NCBI GenBank assembly: GCA_934474025.1
Contig: CAKSMF010000002.1
Span: forward strand, 1 to 64,000
Reading direction: 5' to 3'
DNA from: an uncultured Ruminococcus sp.
Lineage (GTDB): Bacteria; Bacillota; Clostridia; Oscillospirales; Ruminococcaceae
DNA length: 64,000 bases
Position numbers and translations under genes: made by a program. Positions 53,022-61,376 of the stretch are shown piece after piece; position 1 is the stretch's first letter; every line of letters begins with the position of its first letter. Under the pieces are notes generated by a model. The model worked only from the letters and a program-made list of their open reading frames with translations. It was not told the origin of the DNA and did not search any database.

Positions 53022-54224
53022 TTATACCTCCTGTTTCTGCTCGTTTAAAAGCTGATTGACAAACTGTTTAGCTGTTCTTGGTGAACGACCGTTTCCGGAC
53101 GACATTGCAAAACGTTCTGCCTTGAGTTCAAAATCTTTTTCATCAAATTCAAGACCTTTTTGTTTTGCAAGTTCTCCTGCTATGCGGACAAATTCTTTCT
53201 TGTCAGGTTTGCTGAAATTGACACGCAATCCGAAACGTGCCGAAAGTGAAATAAGTTCCTGCATAGTGTCGTTGCGGTGAACGTCATCACCATCACGTTC
53301 AGAGAATGTTTCCTTAACAAGATGTCTTCTGTTGCTTGTTGCATAGATTACTATATTATCCGAACGTGCAGACGCTGAACCCTCAAGCATAGCTTTGAGA
53401 GAACCGAAACAATCCTCTCCGGCTGTAAATGTAAGGTCATCTATAAAAATTATAAATTTCAGCGGATTGTGGCTTATATCGTCTATAATCTGCGGAATAT
53501 CTCTTAACTGTTCCTTAGTTATTTCGATAAGTCTTAATCCTCTGTCAGCGTATTCATTTACAATAGCCTTTACTGATGAAGATTTACCTGTTCCTGCGTC
53601 CCCATATAAAAGAACGTTCTGAGCAGGTTTTCCGTCAAGGAGGGCAAGCGTATTATCAATAACAGCTTTTCTTTCCCTCTGATATCCATACAAATGGTCA
53701 AGTCTCTGTGTATCCGGATATTTTACAGGAAATGTTTTTCCGTCCCTGACAATAAACATTCTGTTCTGCGAATATTTTCCGTAACCGTATTTTCCGATAT
53801 TTGCAATACGATTATGATATTCTGCAACAAAATCTATTTCAGAAGTTTTCCAGCGTGGAAGAAAATCGTAATAATCAATACCAGATGTTATATATTCCGG
53901 AGTAAGTCTTGAAAGTTCCTGAAATACTTTCAGTTCGTTTTCAACAGTTTCAACAATCAGACTGTCAAATTCTTTTCCCTGAGCCTTTCCGATTATATAG
54001 AAATTTTCATCTTCAAGAACTCTTTTGAGAATGTACTCACTGAGATTTATATTTTTCTGATACAGTTTTTCCACAAATTCAGAATATGCAGATATAAAGT
54101 GTTCAATAGAAACTTCTTTCCAATTGTCCAGTAATCTCCATAACAAATTTATAACTTCATCATCTTGTAATTTTCTGAAAACTGCAAGCGAATGTACCTT
54201 ACAATCAAGTGATTCCAAATTCAT
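53022..54224 (-). CDS. AAA-type ATPase, DUF815 family
   Basis: The 400-residue protein has a helical N-terminal half and a C-terminal AAA ATPase with Walker A LLYGDAGTGKSS (about residue 205), Walker B FIIFIDDL and a sensor ATSNRRHL. The DUF815 family is widespread but uncharacterised. It overlaps leuB by one base and is followed by ilvA after 3 bp, so it is firmly inside the branched-chain operon. A link to amino-acid synthesis is unproven; it may simply share expression. Confidence 0.9.
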   Translation of the reverse strand: MNLESLDCKVHSLAVFRKLQDDEVINLLWRLLDNWKEVSIEHFISAYSEFVEKLYQKNINLSEYILKRVLEDENFYIIGKAQGKEFDSLIVETVENELKVFQELSRLTPEYITSGIDYYDFLPRWKTSEIDFVAEYHNRIANIGKYGYGKYSQNRMFIVRDGKTFPVKYPDTQRLDHLYGYQRERKAVIDNTLALLDGKPAQNVLLYGDAGTGKSSSVKAIVNEYADRGLRLIEITKEQLRDIPQIIDDISHNPLKFIIFIDDLTFTAGEDCFGSLKAMLEGSASARSDNIVIYATSNRRHLVKETFSERDGDDVHRNDTMQELISLSARFGLRVNFSKPDKKEFVRIAGELAKQKGLEFDEKDFELKAERFAMSSGNGRSPRTAKQFVNQLLNEQKQEV

Positions 54225-55300
54225 TATTTTAACGCCTCTAATACTTTTTCAGTCATTTCAGTGCAGGTAAGCGGTGTACCCTCTGAATTTCCCATAAGGT
54301 CAGCTGTACGATATCCTGCATTAAGTACGCTGTCAACAGCCTTTTCAATAGCATCTGCTTCCTCGGATAATCCGAAAGAATATCTCAGCATCATTGCACC
54401 GGAAAGTATTGTAGCAATCGGATTAGCTTTATTCTGACCGGCAATATCAGGAGCAGAACCATGAATAGGTTCATACATACCTCTTGAAGTTGCACCAAGT
54501 GACGCAGATGCAAGCATTCCTATTGAACCTGTAATCTGTGATGCTTCATCTGAAAGAATATCGCCGAACATATTTGAAGTTACAATAACATCAAACTGCT
54601 GTGGATTTCTTACCAACTGCATTGCACCATTATCAACAAACATATCATTGTATTCAACTTCCGGATACTTTTCGGAAAGTTCATGCATAGTTTTTCTCCA
54701 GAGACGTGAACTTTCAAGAACATTAGCTTTATCAATGCTTGTAAGTTTCTTGTTGCGTTTCATAGCTGTTTCAAATGCAACACGTCCTATGCGTTCGATT
54801 TCAGTAACGCTGTAAGCTTCAGTATCAAAAGCTTCTTCACCGTATTTACCCTGTCTGTAACCTCTGTCACCAAAGTAAATACCGCCTGTAAGTTCTCTTA
54901 CTATCATGAGGTCGAAACCATCGCCGACTATTTCTTCCTTGAGAGGTGATGCTGAACGCAATGCCGGATAAAGTTTAGCAGGACGGAGATTTGTAAAAAG
55001 TCCAAGTGCAGAACGTATTCCAAGTAAAGCCTTTTCCGGTCTCTTGTCACCTGCAAGATTATCCCATTTATAACCGCCTACTGCTCCTAAAAGTACACTA
55101 TCGCTTGCGAGACAACCGTCAATAGTTTCCTGTGGGAGCGATACTCCTGTTGCATCATAAGCACAACCGCCTATAAGATATGGTGTGAAATTGAACTTAT
55201 GACCAAATTTTTCAGCTACCTTTTCAAGAACTGCAACGGCACTATCCACAATTTCAGGACCTATTCCGTCACCTTTAAGAAGTGCAATATTAAATTCCAT
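54224..55300 (-). CDS. leuB: 3-isopropylmalate dehydrogenase
   Basis: LeuB oxidises and decarboxylates 3-isopropylmalate in leucine synthesis. The 358-residue protein has the N-terminal LKGDGIGPEIVDSAV, RELTGGIYFG, the catalytic Tyr/Lys region (TSIDKANVLESSRLWR), NMFGDILSDEAS and GSAPDIAGQNKANP. It follows leuD after a 240-bp gap and overlaps the DUF815 gene by one base. Confidence 0.98.
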   Translation of the reverse strand: MEFNIALLKGDGIGPEIVDSAVAVLEKVAEKFGHKFNFTPYLIGGCAYDATGVSLPQETIDGCLASDSVLLGAVGGYKWDNLAGDKRPEKALLGIRSALGLFTNLRPAKLYPALRSASPLKEEIVGDGFDLMIVRELTGGIYFGDRGYRQGKYGEEAFDTEAYSVTEIERIGRVAFETAMKRNKKLTSIDKANVLESSRLWRKTMHELSEKYPEVEYNDMFVDNGAMQLVRNPQQFDVIVTSNMFGDILSDEASQITGSIGMLASASLGATSRGMYEPIHGSAPDIAGQNKANPIATILSGAMMLRYSFGLSEEADAIEKAVDSVLNAGYRTADLMGNSEGTPLTCTEMTEKVLEALK

Positions 55301-55540
55301 TTTTTTATATCTCCTTTACACAACATTATAGTAATCATAACCAACATAATTCACATTGTTATTATGCATTATGAATCCTATTTCTTTTCCCCAATCGCCC
55401 TCGACAAAACAATATATAAAGTACCTTGCATTATTTTACTACCAGAAGCAATTGATTTAAGATTTTTAATTATCGTTACCAATAAAACTCCGATATTTCA
55501 GAGCAGGAATTTAATTTTTCCTGCCCCTTATGAATCATAA
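55301..55540 (-). other. leuD-leuB intergenic gap
   Basis: No gene is visible. On the minus strand a hairpin formed by GGCAGGAA and TTCCTGC-type arms (about 55500-55524) directly follows leuD and may partly terminate. The rest is A/T-rich with no recognised riboswitch or T-box motif. The leuB ribosome site AAAGGAG is near 55309-55315. Confidence 0.4.
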
Positions 55541-56035
55541 TTACTTGATAATACCCTCGGCAATAGAATTGATTAAACCACCGTTTTCAATAATTTTCTG
55601 TACAAATTCCGGAAATGGTTCTGTTTTGTATTCTTTTCCGGTAGTAAGATTGCGGATAATACCATTATCCATATCAGCTTCAACACGGTCTCCCTCACTG
55701 ATACCGTCAACAGCTTCCGGACACTCTACAATAGCAAGTCCGATATTGATTGAATTTCTGTAAAAGATTCTTGCAAAACTCTTTGCGATAACAAGTGAAA
55801 TTCCGCTTGCCTTAATAGCTATAGGAGCGTGTTCTCTTGATGAACCACAGCCAAAATTAAATCCGGCTGTAATGATATCGCCTTTCTGAACACGGCTTAC
55901 AAAAGTTTTATCAAGGTCTTCCATGCAGTGAGAAGCAAGTTCTGCATGGTCACTTGTATTAAGATAACGTGCCGGAATAATAACGTCAGTATCAACATTA
56001 TCACCGTATTTTATAACATTTCCCTCGTATTTCAT
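55541..56035 (-). CDS. leuD: 3-isopropylmalate dehydratase small subunit
   Basis: LeuD is the small swivelling subunit of isopropylmalate isomerase. The 164-residue protein has NVDTDVIIPARYLN, FNFGCGSSREHAPIAIKASG and FYRNSINIGLAIVECPE. ATG 56035 overlaps the leuC stop by 4 nt; the longer frame would begin inside leuC without a separate ribosome site. Confidence 0.97.
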   Translation of the reverse strand: MKYEGNVIKYGDNVDTDVIIPARYLNTSDHAELASHCMEDLDKTFVSRVQKGDIITAGFNFGCGSSREHAPIAIKASGISLVIAKSFARIFYRNSINIGLAIVECPEAVDGISEGDRVEADMDNGIIRNLTTGKEYKTEPFPEFVQKIIENGGLINSIAEGIIK

Positions 56036-57300
56036 ACGTTCATAACCTCCCAAGGACTTGAAATTTTTCCTGTAATTGCACTTGCGGCTGCTACTGCCGG
56101 ACTTGCAAGATAAACTTCTGATTCAACATGACCCATACGTCCTACAAAGTTTCTGTTTGTAGTTGCAACAGCACGTTCGCCCTTTGCAAGAATACCCATA
56201 TGACCGCCCAGACATGGACCGCAGGTAGGTGTTGAAACTACAGCACCGCTTTCAATGAATATTTTAAGGAGTCCCTGTTCCATAGCGTCAAGGTAAATCT
56301 GCTGAGTAGCAGGAATAATTATTACACGTACATTCTTTGCACATTGTCTGCCTTTCATGATTTCAGCAGCTTCCTGTAAATCCTCAAGTCTGCCGTTTGT
56401 ACATGAACCGATTACTACCTGATTTATTTCAATATCGCCAAACTGGTCAAATGTTTTTGCATTTTCCGGAAGATGCGGGAATGATACTGTAGGTTCTATT
56501 TCAGAAAGGTTAATATCAATTACTTCATCATAAACAGCATCTTCATCAGCCTTATAAATGGACGGAGTTTTTGCACCATGAGCCTTGATATAGTCAAGAG
56601 TAATGTCATCAACTTCAAAAATACCGTTCTTTGCACCGGCTTCAATAGCCATATTGGAAATACAAAGTCTGTCACTCATGCTGAGTGAAGAAAGTCCCTC
56701 GCCTGTAAATTCCATTGAACGATACAAAGCACCGTCAACACCGATTTTACCGATAATATGAAGTATAACATCCTTACCGGAAACATATTTGCGAAGTTTT
56801 CCAGTAAGATTGAATTTTATTGCAGACGGTACTTTAAACCATGCTTTACCGATAGCCATTCCGCAAGCCATATCAGTTGAACCGACACCGGTTGAAAATG
56901 CTCCCAATGCACCATAGGTACAAGTATGAGAATCCGCACCAATTACAACATTACCAGCAGTTACAAGACCTTTTTCGGGCAAAAGTGCGTGTTCAATACC
57001 CATTTTTCCGACATCATAAAAATGTGTTACTTCCTTTTCGCCACAGAAATCACGGCACATTTTGCATTGTTCAGCAGCCTTTATATCCTTGTTCGGTGCA
57101 AAATGGTCCATAACCATTGTTATTTTATCTTTATCAAAAACACTTTCTTTATTGAGTTTTGCAAATTCCTTGATAGCTACCGGAGACGTAATATCGTTTC
57201 CAAGAACTAAATCCAGATTTGCAAGAATAAGCTGTCCTGCCTGAACCTTTTCAAGTCCTGCATGAGTGGCAAGGATTTTCTGAGTCATTGTCATACCCAT
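56032..57300 (-). CDS. leuC: 3-isopropylmalate dehydratase large subunit
   Basis: LeuC carries the 4Fe-4S cluster of isopropylmalate isomerase. The 422 residues are of the short archaeal/clostridial type. The cluster Cys residues lie in VIGSCTNGRLEDL (about residue 300) and STPTCGPCLGGH (about 360). DHFAPNKD and GADSHTCTYGALGAF also match. Translation of leuD is coupled. It follows a hypothetical gene after 58 bp. Confidence 0.97.
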   Translation of the reverse strand: MGMTMTQKILATHAGLEKVQAGQLILANLDLVLGNDITSPVAIKEFAKLNKESVFDKDKITMVMDHFAPNKDIKAAEQCKMCRDFCGEKEVTHFYDVGKMGIEHALLPEKGLVTAGNVVIGADSHTCTYGALGAFSTGVGSTDMACGMAIGKAWFKVPSAIKFNLTGKLRKYVSGKDVILHIIGKIGVDGALYRSMEFTGEGLSSLSMSDRLCISNMAIEAGAKNGIFEVDDITLDYIKAHGAKTPSIYKADEDAVYDEVIDINLSEIEPTVSFPHLPENAKTFDQFGDIEINQVVIGSCTNGRLEDLQEAAEIMKGRQCAKNVRVIIIPATQQIYLDAMEQGLLKIFIESGAVVSTPTCGPCLGGHMGILAKGERAVATTNRNFVGRMGHVESEVYLASPAVAAASAITGKISSPWEVMNV

Positions 57301-57358
57301 TTATATAATCATTCCTTTCAGAATTTATTTATTATTTGTTATTGATATAAATCAGAAT

Positions 57359-57736
57359 TTAAGCTGAGGTTGTCCATTGATAAAAAATATATTCTGATTC
57401 TGTTTCTACTCCTATCGTAATGTCATTCCATTCTGGTGGGATAATATAAACCGCACTTATGATTGAATCATATGCAATACTTATACGCTGGTTCATTTCA
57501 TCTAATCTTGATTTCATCCATTTTTTTTCTTCATCATCAATAGGTGAATATATCCTGTTTTTGTATATATCAGACCAATTATCACAAAAATCTTTATGTG
57601 TATCCAAATATGTCAATGTTTTGGTAACAAAATCGTCCATTGAAGAGTAATCCTTTTTTGAAGCTAAAACCATTAGGATACTTTGCTCACCAGACGGCTT
57701 GTTGAAACACAGATGTCCGAAATGTATTGCTATCAT
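57359..57736 (-). CDS. hypothetical protein between ilvD and leuC
   Basis: I do not recognise this 125-residue soluble protein. It has a helical acidic centre (DDFVTKTLTYLDTHKDFCDNW, shown here only in part as a motif region about residues 34-55) and a beta C-terminus with several aromatic residues ending YIFYQWTTSA. AGAGGTAGAATAAT precedes ATG 57736. It is in line with the operon, 42 bp after ilvD and 58 bp before leuC, but no branched-chain pathway role is known for such a protein. An immunity- or SMI1-like small protein is possible but unsupported. Confidence 0.65.
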   Translation of the reverse strand: MIAIHFGHLCFNKPSGEQSILMVLASKKDYSSMDDFVTKTLTYLDTHKDFCDNWSDIYKNRIYSPIDDEEKKWMKSRLDEMNQRISIAYDSIISAVYIIPPEWNDITIGVETESEYIFYQWTTSA

Positions 57737-57778
57737 ATTATTCTACCTCTAAATTCCGATTTATCTTATCAAATAAAA

Positions 57779-59440
57779 TTATTTATTAATGATAGCTCCC
57801 TTGTCAGCAGAAGAAACCATAGATGCATAACGTTTAAGATAACCGGTAATATTTTCCTTTTTCTTGATAGGCATAGTCTTTTTACGCTCTGCAAGTTCTT
57901 CATCTGAAACTTCAAGATTAATTGAATATTCAGGAATATTTATTGAAATCATATCGCCGTCTTTTACATAAGCGATAGTACCGCCGTTAAAGGCTTCCGG
58001 TGAAACGTGTCCGATAGCTGCACCACGGGTAGCACCGCTGAAACGTCCGTCTGTGATAAGTGCAACTGTTGAACCGAGTCCAGCTCCCTGAATAGCAGAT
58101 GTTGGAGAAAGCATTTCACGCATACCAGGACCACCGGCAGGACCTTCATAACGAATAACAACAACGTCACCGGCTTTTATACCGCCGTCATAAATAACTT
58201 TTATAGCTTCTTCTTCACTGTCAAATACTCTTGCCGGTCCTCTGTGAACAAGCATTTCAGGAGCTACTGCACTTCTTTTTACAACGCATCTGTCTGGTGC
58301 AAGATTTCCACGAAGTACGGCAATTCCGCCTGTTTCGCTATATGGATTTTCAATAGGACGGATTATTTCAGGATTCTTATTTATACAACCGGAGATGTTT
58401 TCACCAACTGTTTTTCCTGTACAAGTAATGCAATCTGTATTAATTAAGTTTTTCTTTGCGAGTTCACCCAATACTGCATAAACTCCGCCTGCTTCGTTGA
58501 GGTCTTCCATATAAGTGTGACCTGCTGGTGCAAGGTGGCAAAGGTTTGGAGTTTTAGCACTTATTTCGTTTGCAATGTCAAGATTTATATTAATTCCGCA
58601 TTCGTTGGCAATTGCAGGAAGATGCAACATACTATTTGTTGAACAACCAAGTGCCATATCAGCAGTAAGTGCATTATAAAATGCCTTTTCGGTCATGATG
58701 TCACGTGGACGGATATTCTTTCTGTAAAGTTCCATAACCTGCATACCTGCCGTTTTGGCAAGTTTTATTCTTTCGGAATATACTGCCGGAATAGTTCCGT
58801 TGCCCTTGAGACCCATTCCGAGAACTTCTGTAAGACAGTTCATGGAGTTTGCGGTATACATTCCGGAACATGAACCACAAGTCGGACAAGCTTTATTTTC
58901 AAATTCTTCAACATCTTCGAGTGTCATCTTGCCTGCTGAATAAGCACCTACGGCTTCAAACATACTTGAAAGGCTTGTTTTCTTGCCCTTTACGTGACCT
59001 GCAAGCATAGGACCACCGCTTACAAAAATTGTAGGAACATTTACACGTGCAGCAGCCATAAGAAGTCCAGGGACGTTCTTATCACAGTTAGGAATCATAA
59101 CAAGTGCGTCAAAATGATGTGCAAGTGCCATGCATTCGGTTGAATCTGCTATAAGGTCACGTGTAACAAGTGAGTATCTCATTCCGGCATGACCCATTGC
59201 TATACCATCACAAACCGCTATTGCAGGAAATACAACCGGAGTACCTCCACCCATTGCAACACCTAATTTTACAGCTTCAACAATTTTATCTATATTCATA
59301 TGCCCTGGAACTATCTCATTATATGACGAAACTATTCCAACTAATGGACGATTCATTTCTTCTTTAGTCATTCCCAAAGCATTAAATAATGAACGTTGTG
59401 ACGATTTTTCAACTCCAGAACAGAAAAAATTTTCACTCAT
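57779..59440 (-). CDS. ilvD: dihydroxy-acid dehydratase
   Basis: IlvD dehydrates dihydroxy acids to the 2-oxo precursors of valine and isoleucine, using an Fe-S cluster. The 553-residue protein shows the cluster/active-site Cys motifs IPNCDKNVPG (about residue 122) and CPTCGSCSGMYTANSMNC (about 193), GCSTNSMLHLPAIA and GRFSGATRGAAIGHVSPE. It is preceded by a 322-bp gap containing a terminator and two degenerate repeat copies, so it may also have separate regulation. Confidence 0.98.
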   Translation of the reverse strand: MSENFFCSGVEKSSQRSLFNALGMTKEEMNRPLVGIVSSYNEIVPGHMNIDKIVEAVKLGVAMGGGTPVVFPAIAVCDGIAMGHAGMRYSLVTRDLIADSTECMALAHHFDALVMIPNCDKNVPGLLMAAARVNVPTIFVSGGPMLAGHVKGKKTSLSSMFEAVGAYSAGKMTLEDVEEFENKACPTCGSCSGMYTANSMNCLTEVLGMGLKGNGTIPAVYSERIKLAKTAGMQVMELYRKNIRPRDIMTEKAFYNALTADMALGCSTNSMLHLPAIANECGININLDIANEISAKTPNLCHLAPAGHTYMEDLNEAGGVYAVLGELAKKNLINTDCITCTGKTVGENISGCINKNPEIIRPIENPYSETGGIAVLRGNLAPDRCVVKRSAVAPEMLVHRGPARVFDSEEEAIKVIYDGGIKAGDVVVIRYEGPAGGPGMREMLSPTSAIQGAGLGSTVALITDGRFSGATRGAAIGHVSPEAFNGGTIAYVKDGDMISINIPEYSINLEVSDEELAERKKTMPIKKKENITGYLKRYASMVSSADKGAIINK

Positions 59441-59508
59441 AATTTTTACCTCATTATAATATATTTTTTATTTATTAATTGGATAATATTTGCCTGATTA
59501 TTCACATA

Positions 59509-59560
59509 ATCCACAGTCAATAATTTCATGTAACCGGAAATTACCGATTACAGATTAACC
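59509..59560 (-). repeat. degenerate relative of the structured leader element (copy 4)
   Basis: CCACAGTCAATAATTTCATG (59511-59530) closely matches the edge of copies 1 and 2 (CACA-A/G-TC...TAATT-T-CA), and GATTACAGATTAACC follows where those copies have GACTGTGATTTGCC. The central palindrome is replaced by TAACCGGAAATTACCG. The relationship is suggestive only. Confidence 0.35.
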
Positions 59561-59645
59561 TAATATCATAAACAGTAACAAGAATATTAATTGCAACCCC
59601 ATTTACGCTAATATCTAAAAATATCAAATTGTAATTCTTTTTATT

Positions 59646-59686
59646 AATAAAGACGGGTGGCGGAACTTTTTATGAACCGTCACCCG
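59646..59686 (-). terminator. terminator after ilvC
   Basis: CGGGTGGCGG (59654-59663) pairs with CCGTCACCCG (59677-59686), one mismatch. On the minus strand the stem is followed by TCTTTATT. It could partly stop ilvBNC transcription before ilvD. Confidence 0.7.
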
Positions 59687-59692
59687 AACAAA

Positions 59693-59740
59693 GTTCGATT
59701 CACAGCCGAAAAATTTTTTCCGATTGCAAATCAGCAATCA
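59693..59740 (-). repeat. degenerate relative of the structured leader element (copy 3)
   Basis: On the minus strand CGGCTGTGAATCGAAC matches CGACTGTGAATTGAAAC at the 3' border of copy 2. Next to it GATTGC/GCAATC can form a small inner hairpin. It lies directly before the ilvC terminator. Confidence 0.35.
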
Positions 59741-59762
59741 GTAAACAACTAACCGCAAATCA

Positions 59763-60800
59763 TCAGTTATTGATAAACTTATCTTCTTCGTTGTTCCAGC
59801 TGTAAAGCTTTCTTATTTCTTCGCCAACCTTTTCAGATGGGTGTTCAGAAGCAAGCTTTCTCATAGCACGGAAGTGTGCCTGTCCGCCAGCTTCAGACAT
59901 ATCAAGAAGGAATTCCTTAGCAAATGAACCGTCCTGAATGTTCTTAAGAATCTGCTTCATAGCCTTTTTAGTATCTTCTGTGATAATCTTAGGACCTGTA
60001 ATATAATCGCCGTATTCAGCAGTATTGGAAATTGAATATCTCATTCCTGCAAAACCGCTCTGATAAATAAGGTCAACGATAAGTTTCATTTCATGGATAC
60101 ACTCAAAGTAAGCGTTTCTTGGGTCATAACCTGCTTCAACAAGAGTTTCAAAACCTGCCTGCATCAAAGCACAAACACCGCCACAAAGTACAGCCTGTTC
60201 ACCGAAAAGGTCTGTTTCTGTTTCAGTTCTGAAAGTAGTTTCAAGAACACCAGCTCTTGCACCACCGATTGCGAGACCGTAAGCAAGTGCCATTTCCTTA
60301 GCCTTACCTGTTGCGTCCTGCTGTACGGCAACGAGACAAGGAACACCCTTACCAGCCTGATATTCACTTCTTACAGTATGTCCAGGGCCCTTTGGAGCAA
60401 TCATTGTAACATCAACGTCTGCTGGTGGTACAATCTGTCCAAAGTGAATAGCAAAGCCATGTGCAAACATAAGCATATTACCTGCTTCAAGGTTAGGAGC
60501 GATATCCTTCTTGTACATTGCAGCCTGCTTTTCATCGTTAATAAGAATCATGATAATATCAGCCTGTTTAGCAGCTTCAGCAGCTGTGTAAACTTCAAAG
60601 CCCTGAGCTTCAGCCTTAGCCCATGACTTAGAGCCTTCATAAAGACCAATGATTACTCTGCCGTTATCGCCGAGTGATTCCTTAGCATTGAGTGCGTGTG
60701 CATGACCTTGGCTACCATAGCCGATTACAGCAATTGTCTTGCCATAAAGAAGTGAGAGGTCACAATCCTGTTCATAAAAAACCTTTGCAGTATTTTCCAT
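59763..60800 (-). CDS. ilvC: ketol-acid reductoisomerase
   Basis: IlvC isomerises and reduces acetohydroxy acids. The 345-residue class I enzyme has the Rossmann motif AVIGYGSQGHAHALN (about residue 30), the cofactor-loop region (YEGSKSWAKA), MIAPKGPGHTVRSEYQ and the C-terminal knotted domain with the metal ligands FGEQAVLCGG and YFECIHEMKLIVDL. GGAGTAACC precedes ATG. Codon use looks biased toward high expression. It follows ilvN by 58 bp. Confidence 0.98.
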   Translation of the reverse strand: MENTAKVFYEQDCDLSLLYGKTIAVIGYGSQGHAHALNAKESLGDNGRVIIGLYEGSKSWAKAEAQGFEVYTAAEAAKQADIIMILINDEKQAAMYKKDIAPNLEAGNMLMFAHGFAIHFGQIVPPADVDVTMIAPKGPGHTVRSEYQAGKGVPCLVAVQQDATGKAKEMALAYGLAIGGARAGVLETTFRTETETDLFGEQAVLCGGVCALMQAGFETLVEAGYDPRNAYFECIHEMKLIVDLIYQSGFAGMRYSISNTAEYGDYITGPKIITEDTKKAMKQILKNIQDGSFAKEFLLDMSEAGGQAHFRAMRKLASEHPSEKVGEEIRKLYSWNNEEDKFINN

Positions 60801-60858
60801 TTCTGGTTACTCCTTTTATAAAAAATATATTATAACTGCCATAGCAGTAATAAACTAA

Positions 60859-61365
60859 TTATTTGCTGAGAGAATTAAGGCAATGTCCGCCACGTTCAAC
60901 AGCAACTATGCCAGTACGGCACATTTCCATGATACCATAGGGCTTTACAAGTTCGATAAAAGCATTAATCTTGTTTGTTTCGCCTGTAATTTCTATAGTG
61001 AGAGCCTCCGGCGAATAATCAACAATCTTAGAACGATAAATTTCAACAGCTGTCATAACGTCCTGTCTGATTTCGGAATTATTTCTTACTTTTATCAGAA
61101 GCAATTCTCTTGTAACAGTATCATTTTTTTCAAGAACTTCAACGGCTTTAACGTCGTGGAGTTTGTCAAGCTGTTTAATTATACGGTCTTTTATTTCATC
61201 ATCACCATGAAAAGCGATTGTTATACGTGAAAAGTCACTGTTTTCAGTTTCGCCTACTGTAAGGCTGTCTATATTAAAGCCACGTCTTGTGAACATTCCG
61301 GAAACTCTTGAAAGTACACCGGAAAGGTTTGAAACGAGTACGCCAATTACATATTGTTTAGCCAT
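60859..61365 (-). CDS. ilvN: acetolactate synthase small (regulatory) subunit
   Basis: IlvN/IlvH binds valine and activates the catalytic subunit. The 168-residue protein has the ACT domain start YVIGVLVSNLSGVLSRVSGMF and RRGFNIDSLTVG, and the C-terminal domain typical of the longer IlvH form. It follows ilvB by 11 bp. Confidence 0.96.
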   Translation of the reverse strand: MAKQYVIGVLVSNLSGVLSRVSGMFTRRGFNIDSLTVGETENSDFSRITIAFHGDDEIKDRIIKQLDKLHDVKAVEVLEKNDTVTRELLLIKVRNNSEIRQDVMTAVEIYRSKIVDYSPEALTIEITGETNKINAFIELVKPYGIMEMCRTGIVAVERGGHCLNSLSK

Positions 61366-61376
61366 GAAAAATCACC

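Noticed and set aside
60093..60626. 177-codon frame opposite ilvC
   Set aside because: Shadow frame within a highly biased gene; composition is Cys/Ser/Phe-rich and unlike a protein.
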